A DNA stretch of 64,000 nucleotides from G963662605 sp963662605 (GTDB lineage: Bacteria; Bacteroidota; Ignavibacteria; Ignavibacteriales; Ignavibacteriaceae): the NCBI GenBank assembly GCA_963662605.1, contig OY759785.1, positions 3,100,001 to 3,164,000 of the forward strand. Direction: 5' to 3'. The notes beneath the pieces were generated by a model that was given only the letters and a program-made list of their open reading frames with translations, was not told the DNA's origin and did no database searches. Position 1 is the first letter of the stretch. Each line of letters starts with the position of its first letter. Positions 27,372-36,866 of the stretch are shown here, one piece after another. Position numbers and translations under genes: made by a program.

Positions 27372-28748
27372 ATGTTTGAGATAGATGTTGAACTTATAAA
27401 AAAATACGATAAGCCGGGGCCGCGCTATACCAGTTATCCTACAGCTCCGCACTTCAGCGAATCATTTACTACGGAAGATTACCGGGAAGAGATAATCGCG
27501 ACTAACGGTGGCGATGCAACAACAGACCTTTCGTTGTATTTCCATCTCCCCTATTGCGATACCTTGTGCTACTTCTGTGGATGTAATATGATCATCACGC
27601 AAAACCGAAGCCGCATTCATGATTACGTTACCTATGTAAAAAAAGAAATTGACCTGCTGCGTAAGTACATATCACCCGATAGAAAAGTTTCCCAATTGCA
27701 TTGGGGCGGCGGAACACCAACACATCTCAATCCGGATGAAATAGCCGAACTCGCTTCATACATTAACTCGTCATTTACTGTTAGTCCTCAATCCGAGAAT
27801 AGCTGCGAGATAGATCCGCGCGGATTAACCAGAGCGCATCTTGAAGCTTTGCGAAACAACGGCTTCAACCGTATCAGCATGGGCGTACAGGATTTTAATC
27901 CTGAAGTTCAAAAAGCAGTTAACCGCGTACAGCCGGAAGACATGACACGGCAGGTTGTTGACTGGGTCAGAGAGTTGGGATTTTACAGCATCAATCTGGA
28001 TTTGATTTACGGATTGCCGTTCCAAACTGTTGAATCGTTTGCCGATACCGTTGATAAGATTATTGATATATCTCCCGACCGTATTGCAGTATTTAACTAT
28101 GCTCACGTGCCGTGGATGAAAAAGCATATGTCCATGATTAACGCCGAAGATATTCCCTCCGCGGACGTAAAACTGCAAATCCTGAAAATGACTATCGAAA
28201 AACTTGTTGCCGCAGGTTATCAGTCAATCGGCATGGATCATTTTGCTAAACCCGGGGATGAGCTTTCAATTGCATTTAAAGAGAAAAAGCTGTACCGCAA
28301 TTTTCAGGGATACAGCACAAACGCCGGGTTGGATTTATATGCCTTCGGCATTACCGGCATCAGTCAATTACAAAACATTTACGCGCAAAACTACAAAACC
28401 GAAAAAGAATACTGCGCTGCAATTGATAGCGGAATACTTCCTGTTTCAAAAGGTTATCGTCTCAATGAAGACGACCACATACGCCGCCATGTTATTATGC
28501 GCCTGATGTGTGACTTTGAGCTTGACTTCAGTGTGGTTGAGAAGAAATTCAATATAGATTTCAACACGTATTTCACCTCCGGCATCAGCGGATTGAAAGA
28601 TTTTATAGACGAAGGCCTCGTTAAAATTGAAAACAACATCTTGACGGTAACAAAAACCGGGCAGCTTCTTATCCGTAATATCGCCATGAACTTCGACGGC
28701 TATATTGAACGGCAGGAAGACACCGGAAGATATTCAAAAACCGTTTGA
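27372..28748 (+). CDS. hemN: Oxygen-independent coproporphyrinogen III dehydrogenase
   Basis: 458 aa radical SAM enzyme: CxxxCxxC at residues 62-69 (YCDTLCYFCGCN), then LHWGGGTPTHL, SCEIDPRGLTRAHLEALR and SMGVQDFNPEVQKAVNRVQP, which match true HemN rather than HemW. It forms protoporphyrinogen IX without oxygen, which suits a micro-oxic or anaerobic life style. No hemG/hemY or hemH follows here. Confidence 0.96.
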   Translation: MFEIDVELIKKYDKPGPRYTSYPTAPHFSESFTTEDYREEIIATNGGDATTDLSLYFHLPYCDTLCYFCGCNMIITQNRSRIHDYVTYVKKEIDLLRKYISPDRKVSQLHWGGGTPTHLNPDEIAELASYINSSFTVSPQSENSCEIDPRGLTRAHLEALRNNGFNRISMGVQDFNPEVQKAVNRVQPEDMTRQVVDWVRELGFYSINLDLIYGLPFQTVESFADTVDKIIDISPDRIAVFNYAHVPWMKKHMSMINAEDIPSADVKLQILKMTIEKLVAAGYQSIGMDHFAKPGDELSIAFKEKKLYRNFQGYSTNAGLDLYAFGITGISQLQNIYAQNYKTEKEYCAAIDSGILPVSKGYRLNEDDHIRRHVIMRLMCDFELDFSVVEKKFNIDFNTYFTSGISGLKDFIDEGLVKIENNILTVTKTGQLLIRNIAMNFDGYIERQEDTGRYSKTV

Positions 28749-28758
28749 TGCGCTTGAT

Positions 28759-30213
28759 ATGACAAATCTATCGCCCTCTCAAATACTGCAACAGCATTTC
28801 GGTTACCCGTCTTTCCGCGGCATTCAGGAAACGATTATCAACCGGTTAGTTCACGAGCATAAGCACTCCCTTGTTCTTATGCCGACAGGCGGCGGAAAAT
28901 CGCTCTGTTATCAAGTACCGGCATTGTTTTTCGATGGCGGAACGATAGTCATTTCTCCGCTCATCGCTTTGATGCAGGATCAGGTTGACGCACTGCGAAA
29001 GAAAAATATCTCCGCAACCTTCATCAATTCTACGGTCAGCGCGCAGGATAAAAAGAAGCGGCTGCAATCATTTATTGACGGGAAAACAAAACTACTCTAC
29101 GTTACACCCGAAAGATTCCGCAATGAAGAATTTGTAAACGGAATTGTCAAAGCAAATATTTCGCTTCTTGCTGTTGACGAAGCACACTGTATTTCCGAAT
29201 GGGGACATGACTTCCGTCCCGACTATTCCCGCATCGCAGAATTCAGGCAGATTATCGGAAACCCGCTGACCATAGCAGTTACTGCTACTGCAACACCCGA
29301 AGTACAGCAGGATATTGTTGCAAAGCTCGGACTGCAAAAGGACGAGATAAAAATTTTCCACGAAGGAATCGAGCGTCCCAATCTGCGGCTTGAAGCGGTG
29401 GATGTATTTGATGAAAAGGAAACTCTGCGCGAAATCATCAGCGTTCTGGACAATTACAAAGGCTCGGGAATTATCTATTTTTCTCTGATTAAAAACCTTG
29501 AGTACTATTCTCAGATATTACGCGACAAAGGTTACCGGCACGGCATCTATCACGGTAAACTCGAAGCCCAAAAGCGCAAAGCGGTGCAGAGAAGTTTTCT
29601 TGAAGGTGGGGAGCATCTCATGCTTGCAACCAACGCCTTCGGCATGGGAATAGATAAGGCTAATATCCGTTTTGTTATTCATGCAGAATTACCTTCAAGC
29701 GTCGAATCATATTATCAGGAAATCGGGCGCGCCGGGCGTGACGGCGAACCTTCACTCTGTAAACTTCTCTATCACAGTGAAGATATCCACATGCAAATGG
29801 AATTCATCAAATGGGCAAATCCCGGTGCCGAATACTATTACCGGCTTTATGGACTGCTTTCCGGCCATTTGGAAAAAGCCAATGCAATGGGTGTTGAATA
29901 CCTGATTGAAGAAATGAGTTTTAAGAATAAAAGCGATTTCCGCGTGGAAACTGCTCTTGCAATGTTTGACAGGTATGGCGTAACAAGCGGGTCGCTTGAA
30001 AGGCATGATTTGGATCTCATGGCTCCGCTTCCTCATGAACTTGAGGATGACGCGCATCTGAAGATAAAATTGATGAACGATAATAAAAAATTACTTTCGG
30101 TTGTCAATTATTTCAGGACTGAAACATGCCGGAGAACGTTTATTTCCGATTACTTCGGTTTTCCGGGAGAATCCCCTTGCGGAAATTGCGATATTTGCAG
30201 CGCCGTTGAATAG
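28759..30213 (+). CDS. RecQ-family DNA helicase, short form
   Basis: 484 aa from the ATG at 28759; a TTG at 28705 would extend it into hemN. It has a complete helicase core: PTGGGKSLCYQ, VDEAHCISEWGHDFRP, TATATPEVQ, YYQEIGRAGRDGE. It ends with a cysteine cluster (ETCRRTF...PCGNCDIC) and stops there, without the winged-helix and HRDC parts of the 868-aa RecQ. Bacteroidota often carry two RecQ forms; the division of labour is not known from the sequence. Confidence 0.93.
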   Translation: MTNLSPSQILQQHFGYPSFRGIQETIINRLVHEHKHSLVLMPTGGGKSLCYQVPALFFDGGTIVISPLIALMQDQVDALRKKNISATFINSTVSAQDKKKRLQSFIDGKTKLLYVTPERFRNEEFVNGIVKANISLLAVDEAHCISEWGHDFRPDYSRIAEFRQIIGNPLTIAVTATATPEVQQDIVAKLGLQKDEIKIFHEGIERPNLRLEAVDVFDEKETLREIISVLDNYKGSGIIYFSLIKNLEYYSQILRDKGYRHGIYHGKLEAQKRKAVQRSFLEGGEHLMLATNAFGMGIDKANIRFVIHAELPSSVESYYQEIGRAGRDGEPSLCKLLYHSEDIHMQMEFIKWANPGAEYYYRLYGLLSGHLEKANAMGVEYLIEEMSFKNKSDFRVETALAMFDRYGVTSGSLERHDLDLMAPLPHELEDDAHLKIKLMNDNKKLLSVVNYFRTETCRRTFISDYFGFPGESPCGNCDICSAVE

Positions 30214-30304
30214 TTTACCTAATCTTTTAACCGGCTATTTGAAATTATTTGTTGTTATTATATGTTTTGTGTTTATATGTATAAAAATGTAATCTGGAGA
30301 AAAA

Positions 30305-31036
30305 ATGCGTATTAAATTAAGCATGCTTGTCTTAGTACTCGCTATCGGGTTTTCAGCTTGTACTAAAAAAGAAGAGCCGAAAAATGCAGCCGGCAGCACT
30401 GTTATAGCGGGACAGCATAAAGCCGTCGTTCAGGAAGTATTGCAGGTAACGCAATACACCTACATGAGAGTAAATGAAAACGGCCAGGAGTTCTGGATTG
30501 CGGGGCCGAAAACCAGCGTTGAAAAGGGTGCGGTTGTTTACTTTGGTGCCACCATGGAAATGAAAAATTTTAAAAGTACGGATCTGAACCGTGTATTCGA
30601 TTCAGTGCTCTTCGTGCAGGAAGTCAGCAATTCACCGATCACCTCTGCTGCAGCACCTGCCTCACCGCATGGTGACGCTGCCTCTTCAAATGTCGGACAA
30701 AAACCTGTTATGGAAAAAGCCGGAATTGCAGTGGTCAAAGCACAAGGCGGAATAAGCATCGCTGAGTTATACTCTAATCTTGCAAAGTACGGTGGAAAAT
30801 CAGTCCGCATCCGCGGCAAGGTATTAAAATTGAATACCGGTATCATGGGTAAGAATTGGGCGCATATTCAGGATGGCACCGATTCAAAAGGAAATTTCGA
30901 CCTGACCGTTACAACATTATCTGAGGTAAAAGTCGGTGACGATGTTACGTTTGAGGGTAAAATTTCATTAAATAAGGATTTCGGCTACGGTTATTCCTAC
31001 CCTGTCCTTATGGAAGATGCTAAATCGGTTAAATGA
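30305..31036 (+). CDS. Lipoprotein with OB-fold domain
   Basis: 243 aa. Lipoprotein signal with lipobox FSAC (Cys near residue 19). The first half (residues 35-105) has a small beta-rich domain, then an Ala/Ser/Pro linker. The second half (145-240) reads as an OB-fold: SVRIRGKVLKLNTGIMGKNWAHIQDGT ... DDVTFEGKISLNKDFGYGYSYPVLMEDA. Similar domains occur in periplasmic nucleic-acid or ligand-binding proteins. Exact function unknown. Confidence 0.75.
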   Translation: MRIKLSMLVLVLAIGFSACTKKEEPKNAAGSTVIAGQHKAVVQEVLQVTQYTYMRVNENGQEFWIAGPKTSVEKGAVVYFGATMEMKNFKSTDLNRVFDSVLFVQEVSNSPITSAAAPASPHGDAASSNVGQKPVMEKAGIAVVKAQGGISIAELYSNLAKYGGKSVRIRGKVLKLNTGIMGKNWAHIQDGTDSKGNFDLTVTTLSEVKVGDDVTFEGKISLNKDFGYGYSYPVLMEDAKSVK

Positions 31037-31056
31037 TTTTTCCGGCTTGTCCGGAT

Positions 31057-31087
31057 AGGGAAGGCGGTTTCGCCTTCCCTTTTTTTG
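31057..31087 (+). terminator. Intrinsic terminator after the OB-fold lipoprotein
   Basis: 10-bp stem AGGGAAGGCG / CGCCTTCCCT with a GTTT loop followed by TTTTTTG. Confidence 0.92.
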
Positions 31088-31189
31088 TTTTTATCTCGTG
31101 AATTTGCCAAATAGTCGAATTTAGAATACATTTGTAGGCGTATTTTCGCATATTATATCAACCAATTACAAATAAATTGAAACTGTTCC

Positions 31190-31900
31190 ATGGGTAGAAT
31201 ATTTGAAACACGCAAACATAAGATGTTTGCCCGTTTTGCCAGAATGTCAAAAGCATTCAACCGAGTTAGAAAAGAAATTGAAATTGCAGTAAAAGCCGGC
31301 GGCGCCAACTCTAAAGGTAATTCCCGCTTGAGATTAGCTTTGCAAAACGCAAAAGCAGTCAATATGCCAAAAGATAGAATTGACGCGGCGATTAAAAGAG
31401 CTTCGGAAAAAGATACTTCGGGATACAAAGAAATCATTTACGAAGGATACGCTCCTCATGGAATCGGTGTCATTGTTGAATGTGCCACCGACAACGCGAC
31501 ACGGACAGTAGCAAACGTCCGCCACTTGTTCAGTAAATACGGCGGAACAATGGGTAATTCAGGCAGTATCTCGTTCATGTTTGAGCGTAAGGCATTGATA
31601 AAAATTGCGAACACGAATATCAGCGACGCTGAATCTTTTGAACTTGAATTGATTGATCACGGTCTTGATGAAATGATGATTGAAGATGATTTCTGCTACA
31701 TCTATACGGCATTCGAAGATTTCGGAACCATGCAGAAAGCATTAGAAGAAAAGAACATTGAAATTAATAGTACAGAATTCCAATATATCGCGACAAATTA
31801 TAAAGAACTCAACCAGGAACAGCAGACTGAAGTGAATACGCTGATCGAGGCTCTTGAGGAAGATGACGATGTTCAATCAGTTTACACAACGATGCAATAA
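31190..31900 (+). CDS. yebC: YebC/PmpR family protein (TACO1-like)
   Basis: 236 aa. It has the family's three parts: an N-terminal basic region (KHKMFARFARMSKAFNRVRKEIEIAVKAGG), the YEGYAPHGIGVIVECATDNATRTVANVRHLF core motif, and an acidic C terminus. Members act as transcriptional regulators or as translation factors for polyproline stretches. The first residues differ slightly from the usual MAGHSKW but the rest is standard. Confidence 0.93.
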   Translation: MGRIFETRKHKMFARFARMSKAFNRVRKEIEIAVKAGGANSKGNSRLRLALQNAKAVNMPKDRIDAAIKRASEKDTSGYKEIIYEGYAPHGIGVIVECATDNATRTVANVRHLFSKYGGTMGNSGSISFMFERKALIKIANTNISDAESFELELIDHGLDEMMIEDDFCYIYTAFEDFGTMQKALEEKNIEINSTEFQYIATNYKELNQEQQTEVNTLIEALEEDDDVQSVYTTMQ

Positions 31901-32013
31901 GGTTTTCAACTTTTACGTTATTTTCTTTTAACACAAAAGATTACCGTAGTTTGATTTTTCGTGTTTAATGAAATAGATTTTTGTATTTTATCCGCAAATA
32001 AGTTTGAGTATTT

Positions 32014-32403
32014 ATGGGACAGCAGCAGTTACTTTTGATTGTTCTTGGCGTTATTATCGTCGGCATAGCTATTGTAATCGGCATTTCCCTATTCAGAGCA
32101 AAAGCTGTTGACTCAAACCGCGAAGCATTAGTCTCCGACCTGTACCATCTCGAATATCTTGCACAAGAATATTATAAACGCCCTGTCTCGTTCGGGGGCG
32201 GTGGAAATTCATACACGGGATTTACGCTTCCACAAACAAACACTTCCAACGGAAACGGCACATATTCTATTTCAGCAGCCGGGACGGCCTCGGATATTAC
32301 TTTTGAAGGTGTGGGTAAAGAAACCGGCGATGACGGGACAAGTCCCGTTAAGCTGCAACTCTATGTTTCGCGTTCTTCGAATGCAATTACAAAGTTAAAC
32401 TAA
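32014..32403 (+). CDS. Short membrane-anchored, pilin-like protein
   Basis: 129 aa. Begins MGQQQ followed by a long hydrophobic helix (LLLIVLGVIIVGIAIVIGISLF, residues 6-27), then a helix with NREALVSDLYHLEYLAQEYYKRP and a Gly/Ser/Thr-rich end. The layout (N-terminal helix plus small globular domain) recalls type IV pilin-like proteins, but there is no clear prepilin cleavage motif. No other pilus gene is nearby. Confidence 0.5.
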   Translation: MGQQQLLLIVLGVIIVGIAIVIGISLFRAKAVDSNREALVSDLYHLEYLAQEYYKRPVSFGGGGNSYTGFTLPQTNTSNGNGTYSISAAGTASDITFEGVGKETGDDGTSPVKLQLYVSRSSNAITKLN

Positions 32404-32593
32404 GATTAACCCTGCATTAAAATTTTCCTTTTCAGCCCCAGCCATAACTTCTGCCTGAATTATAGCGGTGTTATTTAAATATATTAATATTATATTTCGT
32501 GAAATTTCCTTAATTTCATAGTTTATCTTGACCGTTCTTGAGCATGAATCGGAAGACAAAAAGTTTATTTTATTAAAGTATAAAGGCTAACTC

Positions 32594-33145
32594 ATGAAGC
32601 GTTTCAGAACCATACTTCTTTTGTTATCCGCAATAATAATGTTCGGAAACCTGGTCTATGCCCAGAGTTTTTTGAATATTGTTAAAACAGATAACACAAA
32701 AAAATACGCAGCACTGGCAAACGTCGGCAAAATGACATTTTCATCCGATGGCGGCACAATGCAGTTATCATTAAAATCCGGTTCAGTCGCAACCGAACCA
32801 ATCTCCGGGATTCAACATATTACCTTTGATGCGACCGGAGAAGGAACGGTACTTGCAATTCAGCAGTATGCTGCCAAGGAAAAGACGTACTCTCTTATGC
32901 AGAATTATCCCAATCCATTTAACCCTTCAACGCAAATTAAATTTTCTGTTGCCGGTAAAGGGCTGGTGACATTAAAGATATACGATGTTCTGGGTAATAC
33001 GGTTAAAACGCTGCTGAATGAAGAGAAACCTGCCGGTGAATACACCGTTCAGTTTGACGCAAAAAACTTTGCGAGCGGAGTGTATTTTTACGTTCTGAAC
33101 ACGGGTAATTTCAGCATGACTAAAAAAATGCTTTTAATTAAGTAA
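32594..33145 (+). CDS. Small secreted protein with T9SS C-terminal sorting domain
   Basis: 183 aa. Signal peptide of about 24 residues. Residues 27-75 form a small beta module (FLNIVKTDNTKKYAALANVGKMTF). Then, after a short linker, a full T9SS sorting domain covers residues about 100-183: MQNYPNPFNPSTQIKF, IYDVLGNTVKTLL, SGVYFYVL and KKMLLIK at the end. There is almost nothing between the two parts. It lies 21 bases before the nuclease gene, which has no sorting domain. Confidence 0.8.
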   Translation: MKRFRTILLLLSAIIMFGNLVYAQSFLNIVKTDNTKKYAALANVGKMTFSSDGGTMQLSLKSGSVATEPISGIQHITFDATGEGTVLAIQQYAAKEKTYSLMQNYPNPFNPSTQIKFSVAGKGLVTLKIYDVLGNTVKTLLNEEKPAGEYTVQFDAKNFASGVYFYVLNTGNFSMTKKMLLIK

Positions 33146-33166
33146 GAAACGGAGAATATATAATTT

Positions 33167-35431
33167 ATGAAAAAGATCATCTTACTTTTATTAGCAATAA
33201 GCAGTTTTTACAGCGTCTATGCTCAGGGTATCATTGTTCACAAGCAAGCCGGCGCAAAGGATACGGTCATCATTTCAACCGTTGACAGTATCACGTTTTC
33301 GGCGAACATGAACATTTTCAAGAACACCGGAAAGAAAGATACCGTCCAATTAACCGCGATTGACAGTTTGACATTTGATCAGTCCATCAATCCGGCTCCG
33401 GTTCTTTCATCCATAACCCCGACCAATGCTTCAACCGGAAGTCCTGATTTTATCTTAACGGTTAAGGGCACAAACTTTTTAAACTCAAGTGAAATTCTCT
33501 GGAACGGAAATTTAGTAAATACCGATTATGTTTCTTCAACCGAATTGCAGGCCTCGATTCCAACCGCATTGGTGAGCACTGCCGGTGCAATTAATGTAAC
33601 GGTGTATACTCCTGGTCCGGGTGGCGGTACCTCCGCTGCTTCGACATTTACCGTAGCAGCAGCAACTGTTACCGTCGAAGGTTTCGAAGTCGGATCAAAA
33701 ACATCATACGCAGCAGCCGATGTGACGTTATCAACAGGCAGCTGGAATTTAAGCAATGCACTCATCGGAACAAGCAGCAGCGACAGAAGAATCGGCGCCG
33801 CTTGTGCGAGAGTAAAAATCAGTGGTACCATGACTATGAATTTTGATCTTAAGTCAGGCGCCGGAACAGTGGCAATAAAGCATGCGAAATACGGAAGAGA
33901 CGGTGCTGTTCAATGGGGCTTATGGTATTCAACCGATTCAGGAAATAATTGGACGCAATCAGATTCAGCAGTTACTTCAACTGATACTATATTAAGTACT
34001 GCGATATTCCACATTAACAAAACGGGATTGATTCGTTTTTCAATTCACAAAATAGATACTTCATCAACCTACCGGGTCAATATTGACAGCATTGCAATCC
34101 AAAGTTACGGCAGCAGCACAGCCAATCCGATTCCGATTTTGACATCAATCAATCCGACATCAGATACGGTAGGTGCCGGTGATTTGACCATTGCGGTTAC
34201 TGGTAACAATTTTATTGATTCATCTTATGTTACATGGAACGGCACTAAACTGGTAACAACAAAAATTTCAACAACACAATTATCAGCAGTTGTTCCTACT
34301 GCCAAATTTGCAGCGCGCGGCACTGCCAGTGTAGCAGTTTTCACTCCGAATGGCGGCACCTCTGCCTCCATTTCATTTAGTATTGAGCCGGGTGTAAACA
34401 GTCCTGCACCATCATTGAGTTACTTCAGTCCGATTGCTTGTTCAGCGGGCAGCGATGCATTTAATATTACGGTTACAGGAAGTGATTTTGTAACAAAGTC
34501 AGTTGTAAAATGGAACGACATTGAACTCGTAACAACGTATCTATCACAAAGACAATTGATGGCATCAGTACCGGCAAACTTGCTGGCCTCAACTGGCACG
34601 GCAAACATCTCTGTATACTCTGCCCCGCCGTTAGGTGGAACATCCGGAAGTCGTACGTTTACCGTAGTAACGGGACCAGTTGCCTCTACGAATATCAATC
34701 TTACGATGGGTAATCCGAGTAACGCAACCACCGATGTCAATAATCCGGCGAACTACCTGATAGAAAGAGGTCAATTGTGTGAATCATATAATCGCGACAG
34801 AGGTATCGCAAACTGGGTCAGCTGGGAGCTTGATGCTTCGTGGTTGGGTTCGGCTTCACGCGGTGATTTTAAAGCCGATAGTACTCTGCCGCCAACATGG
34901 TATTATGTATCAACCGGTGACTATTCCAATACCGGGTTTTCACGCGGACACATGTGTCCTTCAGCAGACAGAACAAATATTGAGGCAAATAATGATACGG
35001 TCTTCTACATGACCAATATTATTCCTCAAACACAGGCACAAAACGGCGGACCATGGGAAACACTCGAAGGATATTGCAGAACTCTTGCTCAATCCGGCAA
35101 TAAATTGTATGTCTACGCCGGAACATGGGGCGAAGGCGGCACGGGTCTTTACGGATACATGACTTCTTTTGCCAACGGCAAAGTAACCGTACCGGCAAAA
35201 ACATGGAAAGTGATTATGGTCTTACCGGCAGGCACGGATGATGTTTCGAGAGTATCAACTTCAACCCGTTGTATCGCGGTTATCATGAATAATGATCTGG
35301 GACCATTCAGCGCATGGACTAATTACCGGGTCAGTGTGGATTCTGTTGAAGCATTAACCGGCTATGATTTCTTCCCGAATGTCGCAAAAGACATTCAGTC
35401 GGTTATCGAAGCTCAGGTTGACAGTCAATAG
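33167..35431 (+). CDS. Secreted DNA/RNA non-specific endonuclease with IPT/TIG repeats
   Basis: 754 aa. Signal peptide ends SVYAQ. Two short modules of the VHKxxxxxxxxxxxTVDSITF type follow (residues 21-75), then an IPT/TIG domain (about 80-165), a jelly-roll-like segment (about 170-320), two more IPT/TIG domains (about 325-408, 415-505) and a NUC-family nuclease (about 515-750). The active-site region is FSRGHMCPSADRT (about 591-603), with YMTNIIPQTQAQN as the metal-binding part. It should act outside the cell, perhaps on DNA as a nutrient or biofilm material. No T9SS sorting domain is present. Confidence 0.88.
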   Translation: MKKIILLLLAISSFYSVYAQGIIVHKQAGAKDTVIISTVDSITFSANMNIFKNTGKKDTVQLTAIDSLTFDQSINPAPVLSSITPTNASTGSPDFILTVKGTNFLNSSEILWNGNLVNTDYVSSTELQASIPTALVSTAGAINVTVYTPGPGGGTSAASTFTVAAATVTVEGFEVGSKTSYAAADVTLSTGSWNLSNALIGTSSSDRRIGAACARVKISGTMTMNFDLKSGAGTVAIKHAKYGRDGAVQWGLWYSTDSGNNWTQSDSAVTSTDTILSTAIFHINKTGLIRFSIHKIDTSSTYRVNIDSIAIQSYGSSTANPIPILTSINPTSDTVGAGDLTIAVTGNNFIDSSYVTWNGTKLVTTKISTTQLSAVVPTAKFAARGTASVAVFTPNGGTSASISFSIEPGVNSPAPSLSYFSPIACSAGSDAFNITVTGSDFVTKSVVKWNDIELVTTYLSQRQLMASVPANLLASTGTANISVYSAPPLGGTSGSRTFTVVTGPVASTNINLTMGNPSNATTDVNNPANYLIERGQLCESYNRDRGIANWVSWELDASWLGSASRGDFKADSTLPPTWYYVSTGDYSNTGFSRGHMCPSADRTNIEANNDTVFYMTNIIPQTQAQNGGPWETLEGYCRTLAQSGNKLYVYAGTWGEGGTGLYGYMTSFANGKVTVPAKTWKVIMVLPAGTDDVSRVSTSTRCIAVIMNNDLGPFSAWTNYRVSVDSVEALTGYDFFPNVAKDIQSVIEAQVDSQ

Positions 35432-35446
35432 TACAAATTAAAACAG

Positions 35447-35482
35447 AAAAAGCCGTGCTCCCATTCGGGAGCACGGCTTTTT
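35447..35482. terminator. Bidirectional intrinsic terminator
   Basis: 16-bp stem AAAAAGCCGTGCTCCC / GGGAGCACGGCTTTTT with an ATTC loop. It lies between the convergent nuclease gene and pmbA-like gene, with A and T runs on both sides, so it can serve both. Confidence 0.93.
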
Positions 35483-35508
35483 AATTAAAATCGAAGTTTT
35501 CTTATAAA

Positions 35509-36831
35509 TCAGATACCGCTGAAATTTACCTTCTCAAATAACATCGCCGGGATTCTCACCGAAGAATACGGGTAAGGATCATTTCCGACTTCCACTAACT
35601 GATTCCAGAAATCTTTTGCATTACCTGAAACGTTCATTTCATTTACCGGATGCACAATCTTTCCATCTTCGACTAATGCTCCGACAATTCCGAGAGAGAA
35701 ATCACCTGTTGTAGAATTGGAGTTGCCGCCGAGAAAACCATTTATGATAATGCCTTTCTTGATGTCCTTCATCATATCTGCAAAAGAGCGTAAGCCGTCT
35801 TCAAACACGAGGTTTGACGAAGAACCTGATGTAGGTTCCATACCTGTCTTTTTCCCGTAATAATTATCAACGTAGTAATTCCGGAGCACGCCTTTTTCTA
35901 TCATAAAGCGCTTTTGTGCCGCAATCCCCTCGCCGTCGAATAGACGCGAACTCAGTCCTTTTTTAATGTGAGGATCATCAATCATCGTCAACTTTTCGGA
36001 AGCGATTTTCTTTCCTTTCATGCCGTCAAGGAAGGAACTCTTCTGCTGAATGGAACGCGCCGACATTGCCTGAAGGAAAACATAAACCAACCTTGCCGCA
36101 GCACGATTCTCGACGAGCATCGTATACGTACCGGACTGTATTTTCTTCTGCCCGAGTTTTTTCAATGCTCTTTGTGCCGCTAATTGCCCGATAAATTTCT
36201 TATCAGGCAGATCTTTGAAAAATCTCGTCGAGGCATAAAACCAATCTTCAGGACGACCATCTTTCTCATCTTTCACCGTTACTGAGGCACCAGCTTCAAA
36301 ATATGTGGAGCGTGATTTACCGACAAAGCCGTTGCTTTGCAGTATTAGTGATTCATCAAAGCTGTCGGAGTATGACGATGTAACAGAAATTATCGCCTTA
36401 CTTTCAGCCGCGGCTGCTTCTTCAATCTCCGTTACGATTTTCACTCGTTCCGCCGTTTCGATACCTGCCTGCTGCTGGTCGAATATGTTCAAATCCGTGC
36501 TCGTATCGGATGGGTATAAGCTGGGATCAGGGAGCGAGCGAAATTCGTCAGAGGTAAGATATTTTGTCGAATCAACAGCCTGTTTAATGAATTTTTCGAG
36601 GGATTCTTTTTGCAGAACACAAGTTGAATGACCCGAGTATTTATGCTGTACATAGATATTCAGATTAAGCGAGTTCTGCGTTGACTCCTGCAAATTCTCA
36701 ATTTTCCCGTCTCTAAATGTAACGTCAACCGAACGGCCTTTTGAAACCTTTACCGTCACTTGTTCCGCACCGCTTTGCAGTGCCTTTTTGCTTGCCCATT
36801 CGGCTAATTCAATTTTATCTTTGTTATCCAT
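35509..36831 (-). CDS. pmbA: TldE/PmbA-family peptidase subunit
   Basis: 440 aa from the ATG at 36831 (MDNKDKIEL); an in-frame start at 36846 is possible. It matches the TldD/TldE superfamily with the PmbA branch motifs FRDGKIENLQE, GTYTMLVENRAAARL, and SNSTTGDFSLGIVGALVEDGKI. It lacks the HExxxH zinc motif of TldD, as is normal for TldE. TldD and TldE form a protease that cleaves unfolded or modified peptides. It lies 35 bases downstream of tldD. Confidence 0.9.
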   Translation of the reverse strand: MDNKDKIELAEWASKKALQSGAEQVTVKVSKGRSVDVTFRDGKIENLQESTQNSLNLNIYVQHKYSGHSTCVLQKESLEKFIKQAVDSTKYLTSDEFRSLPDPSLYPSDTSTDLNIFDQQQAGIETAERVKIVTEIEEAAAAESKAIISVTSSYSDSFDESLILQSNGFVGKSRSTYFEAGASVTVKDEKDGRPEDWFYASTRFFKDLPDKKFIGQLAAQRALKKLGQKKIQSGTYTMLVENRAAARLVYVFLQAMSARSIQQKSSFLDGMKGKKIASEKLTMIDDPHIKKGLSSRLFDGEGIAAQKRFMIEKGVLRNYYVDNYYGKKTGMEPTSGSSSNLVFEDGLRSFADMMKDIKKGIIINGFLGGNSNSTTGDFSLGIVGALVEDGKIVHPVNEMNVSGNAKDFWNQLVEVGNDPYPYSSVRIPAMLFEKVNFSGI

Positions 36832-36866
36832 TGTAAAATCTTTCACAAAATTTCATGTTTAATATA

